The notes beneath the pieces were generated by a model that saw only the letters and a program-made list of their open reading frames with translations, was not told the origin of the DNA and searched no databases. DNA of 64,000 nucleotides from Rhodobacterales bacterium. Its GTDB lineage: Bacteria; Pseudomonadota; Alphaproteobacteria; Rhodobacterales; Rhodobacteraceae. Numbering within the stretch: the first letter of the stretch is position 1; each line of letters begins with the position of its first letter. Location of the stretch: assembly GCA_021155205.1 (NCBI GenBank), contig JAJNPS010000031.1, positions 1 to 64,000 of the forward strand, given 5' to 3'. Position numbers and translations under genes: made by a program. Positions 16,815 to 25,585 of this stretch are shown here, in pieces.

Positions 16815-17838
16815 TCACTTCATCAGTTCGGTCCAGATTGCCGTGTAGTATTCCTGGGCCTTGGCCGAACAGGTCGGGATGAACTGTCCCAGCGCCACAA
16901 ACTCCTGCGGGATGACCACCTCGGGTGCGGTTTTCATGTCGTCGGGCATGAAGGCCTCCGAACCGGCAATGCCGTTGCCATAGCGCGCAAAGGCCGACAG
17001 CATCGCGGCGTTTTCCGGCAGCATGATGAAGTCCATGAACTTGTAGGCTTCCTCGACATTCTTGGCATCCGACAACAGGGCGACGCTGTCCATGAACAGC
17101 ACATATCCCTCTTTGGGATAGCCGAATTTCACATCCGGGTTCTTCAGCCGCGCGCGCATGATCGCGCCGTTCCAGTACATCGAGGCGGCGACGTCATTGG
17201 TCGCCATCTTGTCCTCCATGCCGTAATCCATGCTCATCCAGGATGGCTTTGCGGCCATCAGGACATCGCGCACCTTTTTCAGCACTTCGGTGTCTTCGGT
17301 GCAAAGTTCACCGCCGACATAGAGCGTGGCCATGGAAATCGCGTCCATCATCTCGGGCGTCACGTTGACCTTGCCGACCAGGTCCGGCGGCGGGTCAAGA
17401 AAGATCGACGAGGTGTTGATGTCGCCTGTGTAGACCGAGGTGTTGACACCCACGCCGGTCGATCCCCACTGCCATGGCACCGAGACCTTGCGGCCAGGGT
17501 CCCAGGACACATCCATCCATTCCGGCGCGATGTTCTTGTGGTTCGGCAGTTTCGACAGGTCGAGGGGGACGATCAGCCCCTTTTCCAGAAAGATCGGGAT
17601 AAAGCTGTTCGATGGCACCACCAGATCATATCCGGCCCCCCCCCGCCTCGATCTTGGCCAGCGCCTCGTCATTGCTGGCATAGTCGGTGACGGTGACCTT
17701 GATGCCGGTTTCGGCCTCGAATTTCGCCAGCAGTTCGGGGCTGGTGTAGTTGCCCCAGTTGTACAGTTGCAACTCGCCCTGGGCCTGGGCGGCGGCGGCG
17801 GTCAGGCTGATCGCGGTGGCCAGCAGCAGTTTTTTCAT
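16815..17838 (-). pseudogene. Polyamine-type ABC transporter substrate-binding protein, frameshifted
   Basis: Two frames together encode one PotD/PotF-like periplasmic protein of about 340 aa. The first (from 17838) has a signal peptide MKKLLLATAISLTAAAAQAQ and LYNWGNYTSPELLAKF, and stops soon after IEAGGG. The second resumes with GYDLVVPSNSFIPIFL and continues to the normal end IWTELMK. The break falls in a run of nine C (17636-17644 on the plus strand); eight would restore the frame. It could be a sequencing error, a phase-variable tract or a true mutation. The protein would deliver putrescine/spermidine-like ligands to the permeases encoded upstream. Confidence 0.8.
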
Positions 17839-17878
17839 CGTGGTTGTCTCCGCAGTTGGTGGATGGAAGGCGCGGGTT

Positions 17879-18679
17879 TCAGTCCCGCTTTCGGGTCAAG
17901 AGAAAGAATGTGGTCAACAGCAGCACGGTAAAGCACAACAATACGGTCGCAATCGCGTTCACGTCGGGTTTGGTGCCGCGCCGCAACTGGCCCAGCATGT
18001 AGGTCGGCAAGGTGTCCTGTCCGCCGGATTTCACGAAGCTGGTGATCACCACGTCATCGAGCGAAATGACAAAGGCCAGCATGCCGCCCGCGATGACCGC
18101 AGGCATCAGCAGGGGAAGGGTGACATGGCGGAACGTGGCGAAGGGCGTGGCGTAAAGGTCTGCGGCGGCAGTTTCCAGCGACAGATCCATGCCCTGCAGC
18201 CGCGCCTTGATCGGCAGGTAGGCAAAGGGCAGGCAGACCGCGGAATGGGCAAGGATCAGGTACATCAGGCCCTGATAGCCGGTCGCCACCTTGATCGCGG
18301 CCACGAAGATCAGCAGCGACACCGCCGTCACGATGTCCGGCACCAGCAAGGGCTGATTGATCATCAGTTCCACCGCCCCGCGCCCGCGAAAGGCGCGGCG
18401 GCGCGTGGTGCCAAGGGCCGCCATCGTGGCCAGGGTGGTGGCGATCAGGGTGGCCGCGCCGGCCACCGTCAGGGACCGCAGTGCCGCGTCCTGCACATCG
18501 GCGTTCGACCACGCGATGGCGTACCATTTCAGCGAGAACCCCTGCCAGTCCGACACCGCGTTTCCGGCGTTGAAGGAATAGAACACCATCGTCAGGATCG
18601 GCAGGTAGAGCGCGATGAACACGATCACCGCGATGGTGCCGAAGCCCGGCAGGCGCTGTACGGAAAAGCGTTCAGCCAT
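17879..18679 (-). CDS. ABC transporter permease, PotC/PotI type
   Basis: This 266-aa inner-membrane protein has six predicted helices and the ABC-permease coupling loop near ETAAADLYATPFATFRHVTL (E-A-A-x-D-L-G-like). The start MAERFSVQRLPGFGTIAVIV places the first helix at residues 12-36. Its start codon overlaps the other permease stop by 8 bp, so the two are translationally coupled. Similarity is to the second permease of spermidine/putrescine importers. The frame is intact. It pairs with the frameshifted permease upstream. Confidence 0.9.
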   Translation of the reverse strand: MAERFSVQRLPGFGTIAVIVFIALYLPILTMVFYSFNAGNAVSDWQGFSLKWYAIAWSNADVQDAALRSLTVAGAATLIATTLATMAALGTTRRRAFRGRGAVELMINQPLLVPDIVTAVSLLIFVAAIKVATGYQGLMYLILAHSAVCLPFAYLPIKARLQGMDLSLETAAADLYATPFATFRHVTLPLLMPAVIAGGMLAFVISLDDVVITSFVKSGGQDTLPTYMLGQLRRGTKPDVNAIATVLLCFTVLLLTTFFLLTRKRD

Positions 18680-19582
18680 GGGATGCCTCGCGGTCCGTCG
18701 CGCGGATGTAGAAGTAAAGCGCCGATCCCACCACGATCAGCAAGGCCACCGCCATCGCGGCCCCCAGCGGCCAGTTGCGCCCCTGGCCAAACTGCAGGTC
18801 GATGAAATTGCCGATCATCATGTTCTTGCCGCCGCCAAGGATGCGCGGGATCACGTAAGCGCCGAGTGATGGCACAAAGACCAGGATCGACCCCGCCACG
18901 ATGCCCGGCTTGACGATCGGCAGGATGATGCGGCGCAGCACCTGGCCCCGGCTGGCGTAAAGATCATACGCCGCCTCCAACAAGCGCATGTCGAAACGGT
19001 CGATGGCGGCAAAGATCGGCAGCACCATGAACGGCAGATAGATATAGGTCATGCCCATGAAGATCGCGACATCGGTATAGATGATCCGCAAGGGTTCGGT
19101 GATCACCCCGGCCCAGATCAGAAAGGTGTTGAGGATGCCTTCCTGCCGGATCACCTCGTTCACCGCGAATGTACGGATCAGAAGGTTGGTCCAGAACGGG
19201 ATGGTGATCAGGAAAAGCCACAGGACGCGAGTCTTGGGCGGTTTGGTCGCGATGAACCACGCGGTCGGAAATCCGACCAGGCAGGTCAGCACCGTCGTCA
19301 TCACCGACAGTTTGACCGACCGCCACAGGATCGTGAGGTTTGCGTCGGCCAGCATGTATTTGCCGGGCTCGAAAATATCCTCGGACCACAGGATCCCGGG
19401 CCAGCCATTGACCGAAAAATCCCAGACCACATTGCCGTATTCCCCGGGCGACAGGAACGAATAGACACCATGATCAAGAGCGGCCCGGCGGCGGCCAGCG
19501 ACAGCAAGAGCAGCGCCGGTATGGACAGCGCCCAGGCGCGGCGGACCGATGCAGCGTCCCTGGCCAGTTCTGCGGGGCTCAT
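18672..19582 (-). pseudogene. ABC transporter permease, PotB/PotH type, frameshifted
   Basis: Translation from 19582 gives MSPAELARDAASVRRAWALS and one membrane helix up to LLIMVSI, then leaves the family pattern. The correct continuation, Y-S-F-L-S-P-G-E-Y followed by GNVVWDFSVNGWPGIL and the rest of the permease to residue ~300, is in another frame. The break is at about 19459-19466 and looks like a 4-base loss (or net -1). The start lies 4 bp after the ATPase stop, as expected for the operon. An internal GTG at 19430 could yield an N-terminally shortened protein lacking the first helix, probably inactive. Confidence 0.75.
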
Positions 19583-19586
19583 GGCG

Positions 19587-20684
19587 TCATTCCTCCAGCA
19601 CCTGCACCGCGCCCGGCGCAAAGCGCAGGCCGACCCGCTGGCCCTGTTCCAGCCCGACCTCGCCCGTGGCACTGCTTTGCCGGCGGGCGACGATTTCGCT
19701 GCCGTCGGCCAGCGCCAGATGGCAATGCGTGTCGGTGCCGAAATAGACGAGGCTGGTCAGCGTGGCCGCGATCGCCCCCGTCTCGGCCGGATCGCACAGG
19801 CGCACCTGTTCGGGACGGACGGTCAGGGTGACATGCGGGGCGGTGCCGGTCCCCGCAGCCTCGACCAAAGCGCCCGTAGGCAGCCGGAAGCCCGCCGCCT
19901 CGCGCGTTGCGGGCAGAAAATTCGTCTCGCCGATGAAGCTGGCGACAAAGCGGTTCGTGGGCCGGGTATAGATGTCCTTGGGCGTGCCGACCTGCTGCAA
20001 CCGGCCCGCGCTCATCACGCCGATGCGGTCGGACATTGTCAGCGCCTCTTCCTGATCGTGGGTGACAAAGACAAAGGTGATGCCGGTCTCTGTCTGCAGG
20101 CGTTTCAACTCGGTCTGCATTTCCTTGCGCAGCTTCAGGTCCAGGGCCGACAGGGGTTCGTCCAGCAGCAGCACCTTGGGTTGCGGGGCGAGTGCGCGCG
20201 CCAGGGCCACGCGCTGCTGCTGGCCCCCCGACAGCTGGCTGGTCTTGCGCCCGGCCATCGCCTCCAGCCTGACCAGCGCCAGCATCTGGTCGGTGCGCGC
20301 AGCCACCTCGGCGCGGGGCTTGCCCTGCATCTGCAAGCCAAAGCCCACGTTCTGCGCGACCGTCAGATGCGGGAACAGAGCATAGCTTTGAAACACCGTG
20401 TTCACCGGGCGCTGGTTCGGCGCCAGACAGGTGATGTCCTGCCCGTCCAGCAGGATGGTGCCGGATGTCGGCATCTCGAACCCGGCGATCAGGCGCAATA
20501 GGGTCGTCTTGCCGCAACCGGAGGGGCCAAGCAGAGTAAAGAACTCGCCCTTGCGCACATCCACCGACACATCGTCCAACGCCCGCACCACGGCATGCCC
20601 CTGCCCGAATTCCTTGACGGTGTTGCGGGCCTCGATTGCGGCGGGTTGGGACACGGTGACTCGATTCATGGAGGGTTTGATCAT
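19587..20684 (-). CDS. potA: ABC transporter ATP-binding protein, PotA type
   Basis: This 365-aa protein energises the importer. Walker A is GPSGCGKTT, the Q-loop is in TVFQSYALFPHL, the signature is LSGGQQQR, Walker B is VLLLDEP and the switch His is in FVTHDQEEAL. The C-terminal ~110 residues form the TOBE domain seen in PotA and other importer ATPases. It is the second gene of the run amidase, ATPase, permease, permease, binding protein, amidase. The N-terminal MIKPSMNRV leaves the exact start slightly open (20684 or 20669). Substrate assignment to polyamines is from the family and not specific. Confidence 0.88.
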   Translation of the reverse strand: MIKPSMNRVTVSQPAAIEARNTVKEFGQGHAVVRALDDVSVDVRKGEFFTLLGPSGCGKTTLLRLIAGFEMPTSGTILLDGQDITCLAPNQRPVNTVFQSYALFPHLTVAQNVGFGLQMQGKPRAEVAARTDQMLALVRLEAMAGRKTSQLSGGQQQRVALARALAPQPKVLLLDEPLSALDLKLRKEMQTELKRLQTETGITFVFVTHDQEEALTMSDRIGVMSAGRLQQVGTPKDIYTRPTNRFVASFIGETNFLPATREAAGFRLPTGALVEAAGTGTAPHVTLTVRPEQVRLCDPAETGAIAATLTSLVYFGTDTHCHLALADGSEIVARRQSSATGEVGLEQGQRVGLRFAPGAVQVLEE

Positions 20685-20719
20685 ATTGAATGCGAGGTTC
20701 CGGCGGGTTCAACGAAAAG

Positions 20720-22162
20720 TTACGGTCTGGCGGCCATCGGCGCGCGATGCGCCACCCAAGGCTTCGCGGATTCGATTTCTGCACAAAGCGCGATCAGTCT
20801 TTCGTCGTCCCCAAAGGCCGCCGCCAGATGGATGCCGATGGGCAGGCCGTCGCGGGACCAGCCTAGCGGCAGCGACGCGGCGGGCTGGCCGCTGGCATTG
20901 AATGCGGCACAGAACGGCGAATAGGCAAAGATGCCGTCCGGCCCGATGCGGTAGCCCAGATAGTCCTCGGTCGCGTGATTGAACCGGCCGATCCGGGCGG
21001 GCGGCTCGGCCAGCGTGGCCGTCAAGAGGATGTCCGGCCCATCGTGAAAGAACGCGGCCATCTGGCGGCCAAAGGCGTGAATGTCGTTGACCGCCGCCAG
21101 ATAGCGCGTCGGATGCAGGGTTTCGGCATGGGCGGCGGCCCCGCGCCCGACGCCTTCGACCAGATCGGATGTCAGGGCGCGGCCCTTCAGCCCCGACCGG
21201 ATCGTCAGCGCCGTGCCGATGGCCACGATGTCGGTCCAGGCGCGCATCATCATCGCGACATCGGCACCGGGCCGCGCGGGTTCGACAGCGTGGCCAAGGC
21301 TTTCCAGCAACGATGCGGTGGCAAGGACGGCGGCCCGGACCTCGGGGTCGATGGGTGCGCCGGTCAGCGTGGTGTCGCAAAGCGCGATCCGCAGACGACC
21401 GGGCGGGCGGCGGATCGCGGCGGCGTGCCCGGCCAGCAGGGGCGGCGCCGCATAGGGTGCGCCAAGGTCTGGCCCGGCGCAGGCATCCAGCATCGTCGCC
21501 GTGTCGCGGACCGACCGCGTCAGGAACCCGTCAATGGCCATGCCCGCCCAGCCCTCCCCGGCATAGGGCCCGTCCGGCAGCCGCGCCCGCGTCGGCTTGA
21601 ACCCGAAAAGGGCGCAATTCGAGGCCGGGATGCGGACCGACCCGCCGCCGTCGGATCCGTGCGCCATCGCGACGATCCCGGCCGCCACGGCCGCCCCCGC
21701 GCCGCCCGATGATCCGCCGGGGGTGTGGTCCAGATGCCAGGGGTTGCGGGTCGGCCCGCCATAGACCGCCGCCTCGGTCGCGGCCCCGATGCCGCCTTCG
21801 GGGCTGGTGGTGCGGCCGAACGTGACAACGCCGGTGGCCCGGATGCGGTCGAAGATCGCCGAATTGCGGGCATAGCGGGAATTGGCGAACAGGCGCGATC
21901 CGGAATGCGACGGGAACTCCACCGCCTCGCAGCCCAGGTCCTTGATCAGGAACGGCACGCCGCGGAACGGACCATCCGGCACGCCCTGGGAAATGCTGCG
22001 CCGCGCGACATCTTCCTGCACCAGCACCACCGCGTTCAGCGCCGGATTGCGCGCCGCGACTGCCGCCAATGCGGCATCCAGCGCCTCGTCCACACTGACA
22101 TCGCCCCGCGCCAGCATTGCGGCCAGCGCCGTCGCGTCCACCGCCCCGAAATCACCGATCAC
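20720..22162 (-). CDS. Amidase (amidase-signature family)
   Basis: This 480-aa protein carries the amidase signature: lysine in FLIKDLGCEAV, GGSSGGAGAAVAAG, and DGGGSVRIPASNCALFGF with the nucleophilic serine. It differs clearly from the amidase at 15251 and is closer to 6-aminohexanoate/aryl-amide-type family members; the substrate is unknown. The likely start is a GTG at 22162, preceded by GAGGGGG. It is the first gene of the transporter operon, 35 bp before potA, so hydrolysis of an imported amide is a reasonable role. Confidence 0.85.
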   Translation of the reverse strand: MIGDFGAVDATALAAMLARGDVSVDEALDAALAAVAARNPALNAVVLVQEDVARRSISQGVPDGPFRGVPFLIKDLGCEAVEFPSHSGSRLFANSRYARNSAIFDRIRATGVVTFGRTTSPEGGIGAATEAAVYGGPTRNPWHLDHTPGGSSGGAGAAVAAGIVAMAHGSDGGGSVRIPASNCALFGFKPTRARLPDGPYAGEGWAGMAIDGFLTRSVRDTATMLDACAGPDLGAPYAAPPLLAGHAAAIRRPPGRLRIALCDTTLTGAPIDPEVRAAVLATASLLESLGHAVEPARPGADVAMMMRAWTDIVAIGTALTIRSGLKGRALTSDLVEGVGRGAAAHAETLHPTRYLAAVNDIHAFGRQMAAFFHDGPDILLTATLAEPPARIGRFNHATEDYLGYRIGPDGIFAYSPFCAAFNASGQPAASLPLGWSRDGLPIGIHLAAAFGDDERLIALCAEIESAKPWVAHRAPMAARP

Positions 22163-22247
22163 GCCCGCCCCCTCGCCTTGGCCACGACCCGGCCGTCGCA
22201 AGGCCTTGGCGCCCGCAGCGAAACGTCCGAAATGTAGCGCGTCCACG

Positions 22248-23984
22248 TCACACGGGCATCGACCGCTGCGCAAGCGCCTCTTTCAGCGTCTGCGCCAAGA
22301 CGGTTTCCGTAAACGGCTTGGCCAGATAGCCGTCCAGCCCGGCAGACAGATACCGCTCTCGCTGGATCGCAAGCGCATCCGCGGTCATCGCGATCACGGG
22401 CGCCCGCTGCGACGGTCCGGGCGTTTCGCGCAGGCGCCGAAGCGTCGCCAGGCCGTCGGGGTCGGGCATGTTCATGTCCAAAAGCACCAGATCGACCGCC
22501 GTTACGGCCAGCACCGCCAGCGCCTCGGCCCCCCCGGCGGCGGACAGCACCGTGGCCCCCAGGTTGAAAAGATGGGCCTCGGCGACCAGCCGGTTGGTCG
22601 CCACGTCATCGACCACCAGCACCGAAACGCCGTCGAGGTGCAGGCGCAGGTCTTGCGGCGATGCCGCGTCGGATACGGACATGTCCAGCGCGATGGTCAA
22701 AAGGAACCGCGCCCCGGTCTGGCCCGGTCCGTTCGGCAGCAGTTGCAGATCGCCGCCCATGCCCTGCGCCAGGGCGCGGGTGATGCCAAGTCCAAGCCCG
22801 GTCCCTGCAACCTGTCCCTCCGCCCGCATGAAGGGTTCGAATATCCGGGCCTCGGCACCCGCCGGAATGCCCGGACCCGTATCGCTGACGCGGATGCGCA
22901 ACATCCGGTCCCAGCTGGGCGGACTGTCGGCCTCGACCATGACGCCGCCAACCCTTGTGTACTTCAGCCCGTTGGAAATCAGGTTCGACAGGCACTGGCG
23001 CAGACGCTGCACATCGAACCGCGCCAGATCCGGCAGATCTTCGCCCGGCGCAAAGCTCAGCGACAGCCCGGTCTCCGCCGCTTGCAGCTCGAACAGGCGT
23101 ACCGTCGCCGCCAGCACCTCGCGCGGTGACGCATCCGACGTCACGATGGAAACCCTGCCCGACTGGATCGCCGACATGTCGAGAAGATCGTCCAGCACTA
23201 CGCCCAGGCCTTCGGCGGCGCGCACAAGGATGCCCAGCCTTTCGCGCGCCTGACCATCGGCGGTGCGCCGCATCTCGGTCTGGCCGATGCCGAGGATGGC
23301 ATTAAGGGGGGTGCGCAGCTCGTGGCTCATCTGCGCCAGAAACCGCGATTTCGCCGCATCGGCATGTTGTGCTGCGGCGCGGCCCTCTGCGGTCGCGCGG
23401 TGCAGGCGATGGTTCGAGATCATCGCGGTGACGCCATAGCCGACCCCCGCGGCGGCGGCGGCCGACGACACGGCCAACCCGGCCAGATCAGCAAGACCCA
23501 GCCAGTAGGCGGTGTTGCTGACCGCGACGGTCGCGGCAAGACCGGCAAACCCCGCAAAGCCGTGCGGCAGATAGATCGCCCGCACCGTGGTCAGGTGGAT
23601 GATCGTCATCATGATCATGCCAAGCGCAAAGGCCTTGGCCGACGGGTCGTCCAACTGCCAGATCAGCCCGGCGGGCAGGGCATAGGCGATCTCAAGCGCC
23701 ACGACCATGGCCAGCACCGCCCGATGCTTGCGCCGCTGCGTTGCCGGGTCCAGATCGCGCATCATCAACATGCTGGCGATTTCGGCCACAAGATTGACCA
23801 GCGCACAGAGCAGGCAAATCCACAGCGGCAGGTAGATCGTGCAGACCGCAAAGGCCACGCAGGTCAGACCAAGCCGTTGCCCGCGTTCCCGCCACAGGAT
23901 GTCGTGCTGGCGCGCCATTTCGCGCCGCGCCTGACCGGTGTCGGGGCTGGCCTGACTGGCGGGAAGGTACTCGGACGTCGTCAT
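22248..23984 (-). CDS. Hybrid sensor histidine kinase/response regulator
   Basis: This 578-aa membrane protein has about six helices (residues 40-190), a HisKA domain with phospho-acceptor H221 in MSHELRTPLNAILG, and a HATPase domain with NLISNGLKYT, DTGPGIP and GTGLGLGI. A C-terminal receiver domain (about 450-575) follows, with D503 in LLLDMNMPDPDG and the K in LAKPF. The N-terminal membrane region has no recognised sensor domain, so the signal is unknown. No separate response regulator is next to it. It starts upstream of the amidase-transporter operon in the same direction with an 85-bp gap. Confidence 0.92.
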   Translation of the reverse strand: MTTSEYLPASQASPDTGQARREMARQHDILWRERGQRLGLTCVAFAVCTIYLPLWICLLCALVNLVAEIASMLMMRDLDPATQRRKHRAVLAMVVALEIAYALPAGLIWQLDDPSAKAFALGMIMMTIIHLTTVRAIYLPHGFAGFAGLAATVAVSNTAYWLGLADLAGLAVSSAAAAAGVGYGVTAMISNHRLHRATAEGRAAAQHADAAKSRFLAQMSHELRTPLNAILGIGQTEMRRTADGQARERLGILVRAAEGLGVVLDDLLDMSAIQSGRVSIVTSDASPREVLAATVRLFELQAAETGLSLSFAPGEDLPDLARFDVQRLRQCLSNLISNGLKYTRVGGVMVEADSPPSWDRMLRIRVSDTGPGIPAGAEARIFEPFMRAEGQVAGTGLGLGITRALAQGMGGDLQLLPNGPGQTGARFLLTIALDMSVSDAASPQDLRLHLDGVSVLVVDDVATNRLVAEAHLFNLGATVLSAAGGAEALAVLAVTAVDLVLLDMNMPDPDGLATLRRLRETPGPSQRAPVIAMTADALAIQRERYLSAGLDGYLAKPFTETVLAQTLKEALAQRSMPV

Positions 23985-24036
23985 CTGCGCGGGCGGCCCA
24001 TGCGGTCAGGTCGCCCAAACCCTGCACGGCACGGGG

Positions 24037-24360
24037 TCAGTCGGCAAGACCCTCGACCACCGCGACCTCCTGGCGCAGCTTGCCCTGCCGGTCAAAGATC
24101 AGGATGCGGTTGTCGGACGTCACCACCGCGATCCAGCCCCGGCCCTGCGTGACGGCCATGGCGGTCGTGCCTGCGGGCAGGGCCAGTTCCGGCGGCACTG
24201 GCGGCGCGCCGCCAGCCGCAAAGACCTGCGGCGCGCGGGTGACAAGGACGCCCGTGATGGTTATGACGGCCACGATCATCGTCAGCGTCAGCACGATGAC
24301 CAAGCCTTGCAGCCATTTCAGTCCGGGCGGAAGCGGCCCGGGCGCTGGAGCCTCGTCCAT
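24037..24360 (-). CDS. DUF6476-like single-helix membrane protein
   Basis: This 107-aa protein has a short Pro-rich cytoplasmic start, one membrane helix (WLQGLVIVLTLTMIVAVITI and onward, about residues 16-42) and a C-terminal domain with beta strands including AVTQGRGWIAVVTSDNRILIF. It fits DUF6476, a Rhodobacterales family of unknown function usually found beside the RluA-family synthase and rpoH. Its ATG overlaps the ATG of the divergent synthase gene: both start codons share the palindrome CATG at 24358-24361. Confidence 0.7.
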   Translation of the reverse strand: MDEAPAPGPLPPGLKWLQGLVIVLTLTMIVAVITITGVLVTRAPQVFAAGGAPPVPPELALPAGTTAMAVTQGRGWIAVVTSDNRILIFDRQGKLRQEVAVVEGLAD

Positions 24361-25408
24361 GACCCATCCCTTGCAGTTCGAGGACGACCAGTGGCTGACC
24401 CTGCGGCTGCCCGACGACGTCCCGCCTGACCGCCTTGATAAGGCGCTGGCCCGCGAAGTGCCAGTCGGGGTTGCGCTGTCGCGGTCGCGGCTGGCGCGGA
24501 TGATCGTCGAGGGTGCGGTCTTTCGCGACGGGCAGGCGGTAACGGACCTCAAGTCGCGTCCCCAGCCGGGCGATTATCTGGTCCGGCTGGACGACCCGGT
24601 CGATACCGAGACCCTGGCCGAGAACATTCCCCTGTCAGTCGTCTGGGAGGATGCCGACCTGATCGTCATCGACAAGCCCGCGGGCATGGTGGTGCATCCG
24701 GCGGCGGGAACGCCGTCGGGCACGCTGGTCAATGCCCTGCTTGCGCATTGCGGCGATACGCTGTCGGGCGTAGGGGGTGAACGACGCCCCGGCATCGTCC
24801 ACCGCATCGACAAGGACACGACGGGGCTGTTGGTGGTGGCCAAGTCCGATCGCGCGCATCACGGGCTGGCCCGCCAGTTCGAGAACCACTCGGTCAATCG
24901 CCGCTATCTGGCGGTGGTCCATGGGGTGCCAAGCGCCGCCGATCCCCGGCTGCGCGGCCTGAAGGGGGTGTCGTTCGAAGATGCCGGTATCCTGAAGATC
25001 GTCACCGGCCTTGCACGCCACAAGACCGACCGCCAGCGGCAGGCGGTGGTCTGGGACGGGCAGGGGCGGCATGCCGTCACCAGGGCCAGGGTCATCGCGG
25101 CGTTCCGCGGGCAGGCGGCCCTGATGGAATGCTGGCTGGAAACCGGGCGTACCCACCAGATCCGGGTGCATCTGGCCCATGCCGGACACGGGCTGGTCGG
25201 CGACCAGACCTATGGCGGCAAGCGCAAGCTGTCGCCTGCGGTGCTGGGCGTCACGGCGGCGACGCGCGGCAACACCTTTCCAAGACAGGCCCTGCACGCC
25301 GCAACCCTGGGTTTCGTCCATCCCGTCACGGGGGAAACGCTGGAATTTTCGTCACCGATGCCGGGCGACATGGCCGATCTGGTTGCGGCGCTGGCGGGAC
25401 CGGGCTGA
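24359..25408 (+). CDS. rluD: RluA-family 23S rRNA pseudouridine synthase (RluD-like)
   Basis: This 349-aa enzyme converts specific uridines of 23S rRNA helix 69 to pseudouridine if it is a true RluD. An N-terminal S4 domain (LDKALAREVPVGVALSRSRL, about 22-80) binds RNA. The catalytic domain has the aspartate in HRIDKDTTGLLVVAK and the later ETGRTHQIRVHLAHAGH. It starts two bases from the divergent DUF6476 gene and is followed 177 bp later by rpoH. RluD is more likely than RluC because of the RluD-like spacing and length, but not certain. Confidence 0.88.
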   Translation: MTHPLQFEDDQWLTLRLPDDVPPDRLDKALAREVPVGVALSRSRLARMIVEGAVFRDGQAVTDLKSRPQPGDYLVRLDDPVDTETLAENIPLSVVWEDADLIVIDKPAGMVVHPAAGTPSGTLVNALLAHCGDTLSGVGGERRPGIVHRIDKDTTGLLVVAKSDRAHHGLARQFENHSVNRRYLAVVHGVPSAADPRLRGLKGVSFEDAGILKIVTGLARHKTDRQRQAVVWDGQGRHAVTRARVIAAFRGQAALMECWLETGRTHQIRVHLAHAGHGLVGDQTYGGKRKLSPAVLGVTAATRGNTFPRQALHAATLGFVHPVTGETLEFSSPMPGDMADLVAALAGPG

Positions 25409-25506
25409 TCGCACCACATTTGCGTGAGGGCCCTGTCACAGTCTTTTAACGCCCCGGTGCGAGGCGTATCGTCTGATGCTCGCTGTGAATGCGTTGGGGG
25501 CATCCC

Positions 25507-25535
25507 TTGAAGATGAGACCTTCACATCATAAATT
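25507..25535 (+). promoter_or_regulatory. Candidate rpoH promoter
   Basis: TTGAAG and TAAATT are separated by 17 bp and lie 50 bp upstream of the rpoH ATG. The -35 also contains CTTGAA, which resembles sigma-32/sigma-E-type promoters of alphaproteobacteria, so housekeeping or stress control are both possible. Confidence 0.4.
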
Positions 25536-25585
25536 CAGCGATCCGCGGGGGCGCGACTGCACCGCGGCCAACATGGGGGGCACTT

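Noticed and set aside
19430..19430. GTG at 19430 as the true permease start
   Set aside because: It would remove the first membrane helix, while the helix and a well-spaced start exist in the other frame; a frameshift explains both.
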